Below, piece after piece: positions 8,356 through 14,089 of a stretch of DNA of 17,714 nucleotides. The notes under the pieces were generated by a model, which saw only the letters and a list, made by a program, of their open reading frames with translations, was not told the origin of the DNA and searched no databases. Both the position numbers and the translations under genes were made by a program. Position 1 is the first letter of the stretch; every line of letters begins with the position of its first letter. The stretch is from DASWHK01 sp036398215 (GTDB lineage Bacteria; Acidobacteriota; UBA890). The DNA lies in the NCBI GenBank assembly GCA_036398215.1, contig DASWHK010000072.1, positions 1-17,714 of the forward strand, in the 5' to 3' direction.

Positions 8356-8874
8356 TCAGCTCTCGAAGCTGTGGACGACCTCGAGGATTGCGGCGACGAA
8401 GTCGTCGATCCCGGCGGCCAGCTCGTAGGCGCCGATTCCGTCGCGTTCCGCCGCCATGACCCGCCGATCACGCTGCGAGATCATGTGCCTGAGAGCGCCG
8501 TGGACGTTGTCGGTGGGGATGTTCGTTCGCACCGGTCGCGGGGCCTCCTGGGCCGTCGCGTGGGCCGGCGCCGCGGCAGGCTCGGTCCGACGGGCCGGCT
8601 CCGGCTCCACCAGCATGCCGGCGGGCTCGTCGCTCGACAGGTCGAGCTGATAGACGGGCTGCCCTGCGTCGACCGGCTCGATATGGAGCGGCGGCGCGAC
8701 AAGCTGGAGGCCGGCTTTGGCGCTCTCGACGATGTGCTCCTGCCCCTCGAGGAGCTCCGCGACCAGACGCCGGCGCGGCGGCGGATCGGGCTCCGGAGCC
8801 GCTTCGACCTCACCCGGATCCTGGGGCTCGTCGAGCAGATCCTCGGACTGTGTGCTCCCCTCGGGCTCCGCCAT
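8356..8874 (-). CDS. Uncharacterised 172-residue acidic/Pro-Ala-rich protein
   Basis: I do not recognise this family. ATG 8874 has a strong purine-rich site (GGAAGGAAAGG, 4-14 bases upstream). Residues 1-35 are acidic and Pro-rich. Residues 36-85 look folded (RRRLVAELLEGQEHIVESAK, then LQLVAPPLHIEP and QPVYQLDLS). Residues 86-118 are a Pro/Ala/Glu linker. Residues 119-172 look like a helical segment (NVHGALRHMISQRDRRVMAA, then IDDFVAAILEVVHSF). There is no signal peptide or membrane segment, so it is probably cytoplasmic. It is upstream of rpoD on the same strand but separated by a hairpin and a promoter. The opposite strand is also open across most of this interval, but lacks a ribosome-binding site and has shadow-like Arg/Gly composition. 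Confidence 0.6.
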   Translation of the reverse strand: MAEPEGSTQSEDLLDEPQDPGEVEAAPEPDPPPRRRLVAELLEGQEHIVESAKAGLQLVAPPLHIEPVDAGQPVYQLDLSSDEPAGMLVEPEPARRTEPAAAPAHATAQEAPRPVRTNIPTDNVHGALRHMISQRDRRVMAAERDGIGAYELAAGIDDFVAAILEVVHSFES

Positions 8875-9312
8875 TGGACCTTTCCTTCCAATCATGAGCA
8901 ACCGGTCGTGACTGCCACAGCATAGCGGACGAGCCTTCTTGCCCATCCGAGTTACAGGTGAACCTCGATAGGTTACCTAGAAAGATTAAAACTGTCTATA
9001 CATAAGTAAACTATTCTTATAGTCATTATTACATGCTTATGATTATTATTAATCTGTTTTGCATATCAACACGGCTACATGCATGATCAGGCCTACGAAG
9101 AAGGTCGTACCCTCATCGGCTCGCGTCGTATGATGGAATCTGTTGATCGTCGGGGCGCTTCCGAATTCGGCGCGGGTCGATGTCCGGAACGCTCGCGATG
9201 ATGGTGAGGTTGCATCGGTGGATGGTTCGGTTGCCCATGGGATGCTGCTCCGTGCCGTGGAGTTGAACGGCGCTCGTCGTGGGCCATCACGGAGCACGAA
9301 GGAGGCTGGCGA
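8875..9312. other. 438-bp gene-free divergent region with an AT-rich island
   Basis: This lies between the divergently transcribed genes at 8356-8874 and 9313-9876. The centre, 8981-9070, is 22% GC (20 of 90 bases) in surroundings near two-thirds GC. A short inverted repeat AACCT-cgat-AGGTT lies at 8961-8974, and CATAAG (9001-9006) is mirrored by CTTATG (9036-9041). Promoters for both flanking genes are expected here, but I cannot pick one with good -35/-10 spacing. From about 9080 to 9312 composition returns toward normal and only a 40-codon open frame without a ribosome-binding site is seen. Confidence 0.6.
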
Positions 9313-9876
9313 ATGCACGTGCAACGAGCGCTCCTGATCATGATCCTCGGCGCGATGCTCCTCGCGGGCCCTGCCGCGGTCGCCGACACCGTGTACCTGA
9401 AGAACGGCCGCTTCCTGCGAACCCCCGAGGCGACCGTCGAGGGTGAACGCGTCTTGCTGCGGCTGTACGGTGGCCAGCTCGTCCTGCCGCTCTCGGTCAT
9501 CGACCGGGTCGTCGACGACGACGCGGTCGAACCGCCGCCGGCGGCCGCCCCCTCCGCCGAGGAGGCAGATCCCCAGACCGAAGAGGCTGCCGATCCCGAG
9601 GCCGCCGACCCCGCGGATCCCGCCGAGGAGGTCGCCCCGCCCGCCGAGCCGCCGGCAGACCAGACCCGGGAGTACTGGCAAAACCGTGTCGTGCCCCTGA
9701 ACGCCGAGCTCGGGCGCCTCGAACAGGAGCTCGATCGGCTGCGGACGCTCACCGGCGCCGCGGTGCAGGTCCGCATCGATCGCCTCGAAGCCACCCGCCG
9801 GCAACTGCAGGAGCAGCTCGAGGCCATCGGCCGCGAGGCAAGGAGGCTCGGAATTCCCGCGGGATGGCTGCGGTGA
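9313..9876 (+). CDS. Secreted coiled-coil protein with N-terminal beta domain
   Basis: The protein has 187 residues and starts at ATG 9313 behind an ideal AAGGAGG (9299-9305). Residues 1-24 form a Sec signal peptide ending AAVA before Asp25. Residues 25-70 look like a small beta domain (DTVYLKNGRFLRTPE, then ERVLLRLYGGQLVLPLSVID) of the kind seen in secreted proteins that read 'xVxLKNGxxl'. Residues 71-118 are a linker of Pro, Ala, Glu and Asp. Residues 125-178 are a predicted coiled coil rich in Leu, Glu and Arg. It is probably periplasmic or attached to the envelope. It stands alone on the plus strand, facing a convergent isomerase gene. I do not know its function. Confidence 0.75.
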   Translation: MHVQRALLIMILGAMLLAGPAAVADTVYLKNGRFLRTPEATVEGERVLLRLYGGQLVLPLSVIDRVVDDDAVEPPPAAAPSAEEADPQTEEAADPEAADPADPAEEVAPPAEPPADQTREYWQNRVVPLNAELGRLEQELDRLRTLTGAAVQVRIDRLEATRRQLQEQLEAIGREARRLGIPAGWLR

Positions 9877-9899
9877 GCGGCGTTCTCGACGCTCGCCGC
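9877..9899. terminator. Hairpin in the convergent gap after the coiled-coil gene
   Basis: GCGGCG (9877-9882), directly after the stop, pairs with CGCCGC (9894-9899) around an 11-base loop. No T-run follows. The 58-bp convergent gap suits a bidirectional terminator, but this is only a structural suggestion. Confidence 0.3.
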
Positions 9900-9925
9900 A
9901 TCGCCGACCATCTGCCGGGGGGACG

Positions 9926-9941
9926 CCGCTAGCGCTAGCGG
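9926..9941. repeat. Perfect 16-bp palindrome over the isomerase stop codon
   Basis: CCGCTAGCGCTAGCGG is its own reverse complement and contains two GCTAGC units. It covers the TAG stop (9937-9935) of the minus-strand isomerase gene, in the convergent gap. It could form part of a terminator or be a protein-binding site. No second copy is seen in the window. Confidence 0.6.
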
Positions 9942-11050
9942 ATCTCGATCGCGTAGATCAACAGCGTGTTCGGCGAGATGACGAACCGCCGCAGGCCGGC
10001 GACGCTCGGGCCGTAATGGCCGCGTTCGCCGTACGCCGCCGCCGCCGGGACGATCACCAGGCGCTGCTCGCCGGCGCGCATGGCCGCGATGCTGGCGTCG
10101 AAGCCCGGGTTCACGCGGGTGACGCCGACCTCGTACTCGAAGGCCTCGGCCTCGGCGGTACCGTCGAGGAGCTGCGGCGCGCCGTCGGCGGCGGAGCCGA
10201 AACGAACCTCCTCGAACAGCGGTCCGCTCATTCCCAGCATGTGGCCTCGATAGCGGAGCGCCGTGCCCACGTAGCGAACCTGCAGGCGGTCGCCCGCCTG
10301 CACGAGCTCACCCTCCCCCGCCCGGCGCACCGCATAGCGGAGGCCTTCGGCGCCGGATGACGCCTCGGGATGGTTGAGCCGCACGTACTCGAGCTCGAGT
10401 CGGACCCGGTCGGCCGCGTCGTCCTCGACTCGCGCCCTGGCCTTCTCGACGAGCGCCTGAAAGGACTCGGTGCCGGCCTCGAAGGCGCGCGCGGCGTCGC
10501 CGGCCCGCACGATCGTGACGGTTTCCACGAGGTCTCCCTGCTCGATGCGGTTGACGACGTCGAGGCCCTCGACGACCTCGCCGAAGACCGGGTAGTCGCC
10601 GTCCAGATACGAGCGGTCCCCCAGCGTGATGTAGAACTGGGCGCTGTTGGTGTGCGGCCCGGAGTTGGCCATCCCCAGCGCGCCCGCGTGATCGTGGCTG
10701 AGGTCGGCGTGGATCTCGTTGGGAAAGACGTACCCCGGGCCCCGCGCGGAGCTACGCTCCGGCGCCGGCGCGCCCGCCTGGATCACGTGCCCGGGCACGA
10801 CCCTATGGAAGATGGTGCCGTCGTAGTAGGGAACGCCGGGATCGAAGGCGTCGTTGGCGATCGTCCCCTCGGCGAGGCCGACGAAGTTGGCGACCGTCAT
10901 CGGCGCCCTTTCGGCCTCCAGCCGGGCCACGATCAGGCCCTTGGAGGTGCGGATCTCGGCGTACAACCCGTCGGGAAGCTGCGGCGCGCCGGACCCGACC
11001 GGCACCGCCATCGCCGCGCAGAAGATCAATGGGATCGACGCCAATCTCAT
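9935..11050 (-). CDS. Secreted dual-domain peptidyl-prolyl isomerase (cyclophilin-FKBP fusion)
   Basis: The protein has 371 residues. Residues 1-21 are a signal peptide (MRLASIPLIFCAAMAVPVGS), so it should fold proteins in the periplasm or outside. Residues about 29-182 are a cyclophilin domain: IFHRVVPGHVIQAG carries the catalytic Arg83, SAQFYIT and FGEVVEGLDVV follow, and the usual active-site Trp is Tyr148. Residues about 183-235 are a helical linker. Residues about 236-370 are an FKBP-like domain: GDRLQVRYVGTAL, NPGFDASIAAMRAGEQRLV, AAYGERG and SPNTLLIYAIEI. In it, the conserved floor Trp is Phe317 and the FDSS motif is degenerate (LFEEV), so its activity may be reduced or altered. Cyclophilins and FKBPs are unrelated folds, and their fusion is uncommon ('dual-family immunophilins'). 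The start has no clear Shine-Dalgarno. It follows the gene at 11126-11518 by 75 bases, probably as an operon. Confidence 0.88.
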   Translation of the reverse strand: MRLASIPLIFCAAMAVPVGSGAPQLPDGLYAEIRTSKGLIVARLEAERAPMTVANFVGLAEGTIANDAFDPGVPYYDGTIFHRVVPGHVIQAGAPAPERSSARGPGYVFPNEIHADLSHDHAGALGMANSGPHTNSAQFYITLGDRSYLDGDYPVFGEVVEGLDVVNRIEQGDLVETVTIVRAGDAARAFEAGTESFQALVEKARARVEDDAADRVRLELEYVRLNHPEASSGAEGLRYAVRRAGEGELVQAGDRLQVRYVGTALRYRGHMLGMSGPLFEEVRFGSAADGAPQLLDGTAEAEAFEYEVGVTRVNPGFDASIAAMRAGEQRLVIVPAAAAYGERGHYGPSVAGLRRFVISPNTLLIYAIEIR

Positions 11051-11125
11051 GGCATGGCCGTCGTCGGCGGTTGCGGGGACGCGGCGGCGGGGGCGGGGGG
11101 CGGGAGCAACGGAGCGCCGGTCCGG

Positions 11126-11518
11126 TCAGTGGGTCCCCGGCGCCAGCGGCGCGACCGCCATGCCGTTGATCGCGATACCCCGCACCCTGGAGGTCATCAG
11201 CTCGCCGCCCGGTATGGTGAGCACGATCTTGAACCCGAACAGCACCCAGCCGATCTTGACCATCGATCCGCGACCACTCAGCGTGGCGCCGATGAGGGCG
11301 GCGGGCGCCGCCTCGTTGATGAACTCCCCGTCGCCAAGCGCCGTCACCCGGCCGCGGGCGGGCTCATCGAAGCGCAGCGTGTACACGGAGTTGAGCGTGC
11401 GGACGCTCAACAGGTCGCCGGGACGCAGGCAGCGGGTATCGACGCCGTCGGCGATCGGCAGCAGGTCGAAGTCCTCGCCGCCCAGGGCCGGTAGACTGAT
11501 AGTCCACTGTGTCTCCAT
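11126..11518 (-). CDS. Small conserved-looking beta-rich protein of unknown function
   Basis: The protein has 130 residues from ATG 11518; a TTG three codons upstream (11527) is an alternative. It has no signal peptide or membrane helix. The pattern is beta-strand rich: RPGDLLSVRTLNSVYTLRF (31-50), then GRVTALGDGEFI (56-67), AALIGATLSGRGSMVKIGWV (73-92), GFKIVLTI (95-102) and a closing TSRVRGIAI (109-117). The order 'rvrT.NS.Y.l.v', 'g.v...G', 'G...GS.lk..wi..G..m', 'TS.vr.i' is one I associate with short uncharacterised bacterial proteins, but I cannot name the family. It is divergent from nadC with 39 bases between start codons, so the two promoters must overlap or lie inside the genes. It is upstream of the isomerase on the same strand. 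Confidence 0.65.
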   Translation of the reverse strand: METQWTISLPALGGEDFDLLPIADGVDTRCLRPGDLLSVRTLNSVYTLRFDEPARGRVTALGDGEFINEAAPAALIGATLSGRGSMVKIGWVLFGFKIVLTIPGGELMTSRVRGIAINGMAVAPLAPGTH

Positions 11519-11557
11519 ACTGTTCAACTATACCCCTTCGGGAGGCCTTCGAGCACT

Positions 11558-12418
11558 GTGGACGATCGACTTCGCGCGCAACTGGCGGCGTTCCTCGACG
11601 AGGACCTCGCGGGCGGTGATCTCACCAGCGAGGCGGTGGTCGCCGAGGACCGCTCCGCCCGCGGAACGGTGCGCGCCGGCGCTGCCGGGATCCTCGCCGG
11701 CGTCGAGGAATGTCTGGCGCTCGGCGAGATTGCCGGCGTATCCGTCGAGGCGCGGCGCGGCGACGGCGATACAGTCGCCCCCGGCGACGTGGTGCTGGAG
11801 CTGACCGGCAGCGCCCGAGCCATCCTCGGGCTCGAGCGCACGTTGTTGAACCTGCTCAGCCACATGAGCGGCGTGGCGACGGTGACGCGGCGGGCCGTCG
11901 ACGCCGTGGCCGCCTGCCACCGGGGCGGCGGCTCGCCGCAGCCGCCGCGGATCGCCGCCACCCGCAAGACCCTGCCGGGCCTCCGCCGCCTGCAGAAAAA
12001 GGCCGTCGTCATCGGCGGCGGCCTCCCCCACCGCTTCGATCTCGGCGAGGCGGTGCTGATCAAGGACAACCACCTGGCCGTCGAGCCGGACATCGCCACC
12101 GCGGTGGCCAGGGCGCGGCAGGCCATCGGCACGGCCCCCATCGAGATCGAGGTCGAGACCGCCGCGGACGCGGTGGTCGCGGCGCGAGCCGGGGCCGACC
12201 GGCTGCTCCTCGACAACATGCCGCCAGCGGGGGTTCGCGAGGTCGTCGCCGCCCTGCAAAGTGCCGGGCTCCGCAACGGCCGCCTGCTTGAGGCCTCCGG
12301 AGGGATTACAATGAAGAATGTGTGCGAATATGCTGACACGGGCGTCGACTGGATCTCGATGGGCATGCTCACGGCCTCCCCGGCCCCCATCGACTTCTCG
12401 CTTCACTTCGTGTCCTGA
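11558..12418 (+). CDS. nadC: Nicotinate-nucleotide pyrophosphorylase (quinolinate phosphoribosyltransferase)
   Basis: This converts quinolinate and PRPP to nicotinate mononucleotide, CO2 and pyrophosphate in de novo NAD synthesis. The protein has 286 residues, the usual length. An N-terminal alpha/beta sandwich (about 1-107) includes DEDLAGGDLTSEA and ERTLLNLLSHMSG. The TIM-barrel half carries the phosphate- and quinolinate-binding residues: Arg136-Lys137 in ATRKTLPG, His158-Arg159 in GGGLPHRF, Lys169 in LIKDNH, Glu198 in EIEVE, Asp219 in LLLDNM, EASGGI (245-250) and VDWISMGMLT. All expected catalytic residues are present. The start is GTG 11558; GGGAGG lies about 12 bases upstream, a little far, but the N-terminus aligns with family length. 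An intrinsic terminator follows 5 bases after the stop, ahead of nadA. Confidence 0.95.
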   Translation: MDDRLRAQLAAFLDEDLAGGDLTSEAVVAEDRSARGTVRAGAAGILAGVEECLALGEIAGVSVEARRGDGDTVAPGDVVLELTGSARAILGLERTLLNLLSHMSGVATVTRRAVDAVAACHRGGGSPQPPRIAATRKTLPGLRRLQKKAVVIGGGLPHRFDLGEAVLIKDNHLAVEPDIATAVARARQAIGTAPIEIEVETAADAVVAARAGADRLLLDNMPPAGVREVVAALQSAGLRNGRLLEASGGITMKNVCEYADTGVDWISMGMLTASPAPIDFSLHFVS

Positions 12419-12423
12419 CGCGC

Positions 12424-12452
12424 TTGCCGCGAGCGTCGCGGCAATTCCTTTT
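12424..12452 (+). terminator. Intrinsic (Rho-independent) terminator between nadC and nadA
   Basis: TTGCCGCG (12424-12431) and CGCGGCAA (12437-12444) form a perfect 8-bp stem with a 5-base loop, followed directly by TTCCTTTT (12445-12452). It starts 5 bases after the nadC stop. It is the only hairpin in the window with a clear T-rich tail. It may end most nadC transcripts or reduce read-through into nadA. Confidence 0.75.
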
Positions 12453-12485
12453 CACTGCCCGTCGCATCAACGGAGGACAACGACA

Positions 12486-13481
12486 ATGATCCCAGACGGG
12501 AGAACCTCATCTGACGGTGGGAATGGCGCGGGTCGCCAGCTCCCGGACAGCATCGTCGGTGAGGTAGCGCACCTCAAGGAGGAGCGCAACGCGGTGATCC
12601 TGGCGCACAACTACCAGATCCCCGCGATCCAGGACCTTGCCGACTACGTCGGCGATTCCCTCGGCCTCTCGCTGCAGGCCCAGCGAACGAAGGCCAAGAC
12701 CGTCGTATTTTGCGGGGTGCATTTCATGGCCGAAACGGCCGCGGTCCTGTGTCCCGACAAGACGGTCCTGATTCCCGATCTCCGAGCCGGTTGCTCGCTG
12801 GCGGACACGATTACCGCCGAGCAGCTGCGAGCCTGGAAGGCGGAACATCCGGACGCCGTCGTCGTCGTGTACGTCAATTGCAGCGCCGACGTCAAGGCCG
12901 AGGCCGACTACTGTTGCACTTCCGCCAACGCCGTGCGGGTGATCGAATCGATCCCCGAGGACAAGGAGATCCTCTTCGCTCCCGATATGTTCCTGGGGGA
13001 GTACATCCGCCAGCAAACCGACCGCAAGATCCACGTCTGGATGGGCGAGTGCCACGTCCACGCCGCCATCCGCCCGCGGGACGTCGAGCAGAAGTTCGCC
13101 GAGCATCCCGATGCCGAGCTGCTCATCCATCCCGAGTGCGGCTGCGTTTCCAACGTCATGTGGCACCTCGCCAAGGGCGATCTGCCGCGCGATCGCACGC
13201 GGATCACCTCGACGACCGGGATGGTCGAGAGCATCGCCTCGTCGCCGGCGCGCGAGTTCCTGGTCGCCACCGAGACCGGTATCCTGCACCAGATGCGAAA
13301 GCGCCATCCGGATCGCGAGTTCACGCCGATCAAGGCCGACGCGGAGTGCATGTACATGAAGATGATCACGGTCGACAAGCTGCTGCGGACGCTCCGCGAG
13401 GGCGTTTACGAGGTGCGGGTGCCGGAAGCGATCGCCAACCGGGCACGGCTGGCGATCGAGCGCATGGTGGCAATCCACTGA
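12486..13481 (+). CDS. nadA: Quinolinate synthase
   Basis: This condenses iminoaspartate with dihydroxyacetone phosphate to quinolinate and carries an oxygen-sensitive [4Fe-4S] cluster. The protein has 331 residues in three pseudo-repeats. Cluster ligands are Cys132 (VNCSADVKA), Cys218 (HPECGC) and Cys288 (DAECMYMK). Other family motifs are AHNYQIPAIQDLADYVGDSL (40-59), CGVHFMAETA (76-85), FAPDMFLG (164-171), WMGECHVHAAI (185-195), STTGM (242-246) and ATETGI (261-266). ATG 12486 is chosen because GGAGGA (12472-12477) lies 8 bases upstream and the extended frame to 12318 only shadows nadC. The substrate-making gene nadB, or aspartate dehydrogenase, is not in the window. Confidence 0.96.
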   Translation: MIPDGRTSSDGGNGAGRQLPDSIVGEVAHLKEERNAVILAHNYQIPAIQDLADYVGDSLGLSLQAQRTKAKTVVFCGVHFMAETAAVLCPDKTVLIPDLRAGCSLADTITAEQLRAWKAEHPDAVVVVYVNCSADVKAEADYCCTSANAVRVIESIPEDKEILFAPDMFLGEYIRQQTDRKIHVWMGECHVHAAIRPRDVEQKFAEHPDAELLIHPECGCVSNVMWHLAKGDLPRDRTRITSTTGMVESIASSPAREFLVATETGILHQMRKRHPDREFTPIKADAECMYMKMITVDKLLRTLREGVYEVRVPEAIANRARLAIERMVAIH

Positions 13482-13498
13482 GCCCACGACCCTTCAAG

Positions 13499-14089
13499 GT
13501 GCTTCCCGGGGGCCGGCGCGCGGCAACGTCGTTCGCCGGGCTGCTCATCGTCGCGGCCCCCCAGGACGATCCTCCCTTCGACGTCGAAGCGGTCGCCTGC
13601 GAGGAGGACACCTGGCTGGCGCTGAGCACCGAAACGCGGGTGGTCCGCTCCCCCGGGCACCCGGTGCGGGTGATGACCCGGGTCTGGGAAGCGCGTCCGG
13701 AGCCGCCGGGCAGCGTTCTGGTGCGGTCGGGGACGCCGCTGCGCCTGCTCGCCGTGGTCCACGACCTCGACGCTGAGCCGACCTGGCGCGAGGAATGGAT
13801 CGAGTCGGCGCTGGCGGCGATCCTCGCGGAGGTCGTCGGCCGGCGGCTGGTCTCGATCGCCATGCCGCTGCTGGGCACCAAGCACGGCGCCCTGGAGCCG
13901 GCGCGCTTCATGCGCCTGCTCGGCCGCGCCCTGGCGGAGGGCGTCCCGAGCGACGCCGCGTTGCGCCAGATCTGGGTTGTCCGCGACAAAGAGCCGGCGG
14001 CCGAGATTCTCGCGGCTCTCGAGGGGGCCGGCGGGGACGAGCCGGCCAGGCGGCGCGATGGCCGCCCGCCCGCTGGGGAAGGCACGTGA
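13499..14089 (+). CDS. Divergent macro-domain-like protein
   Basis: The protein has 196 residues if GTG 13499 is the start; an in-frame CTG at 13478, overlapping the nadA stop as CTGA, is another possibility, and neither has a strong Shine-Dalgarno. The order of elements resembles a macro domain (ADP-ribose binding): DVEAVACEEDTWLAL (28-42) at the place of 'vDaIVNaAN', GSVLVRSGTPLRLLAVVHDL (71-90) at 'G.a..T.gy.L..k.vIH.v', and IESALAAIL...RRLVSIAMPLLGT (101-127) at the helix and 'SIafPaLgTG' strand. The Asn-rich catalytic motif is not preserved, so hydrolase activity is doubtful. The last 20 residues are a Gly/Arg/Pro tail. It is followed by the transporter gene with a GTGA overlap. The fold assignment is inference from motif order. 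Confidence 0.6.
   Translation: MLPGGRRAATSFAGLLIVAAPQDDPPFDVEAVACEEDTWLALSTETRVVRSPGHPVRVMTRVWEARPEPPGSVLVRSGTPLRLLAVVHDLDAEPTWREEWIESALAAILAEVVGRRLVSIAMPLLGTKHGALEPARFMRLLGRALAEGVPSDAALRQIWVVRDKEPAAEILAALEGAGGDEPARRRDGRPPAGEGT

Noticed and set aside
8371..8925. 184-codon plus-strand frame opposite the 172-aa gene
   Set aside because: No Shine-Dalgarno, Arg/Gly-rich shadow composition; the minus-strand frame has a strong ribosome-binding site.
9079..9201. 40-codon plus-strand frame at the edge of the AT-rich island
   Set aside because: No ribosome-binding site and no recognisable motif; likely chance.
10370..11494. 374-codon plus-strand frame opposite the isomerase gene
   Set aside because: Antisense shadow of well-defined cyclophilin and FKBP domains.
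12710..13498. N-terminal two-thirds of a long plus-strand frame that ends at 14089
   Set aside because: This part is an out-of-frame shadow of nadA; only the portion after nadA looks like a real protein.
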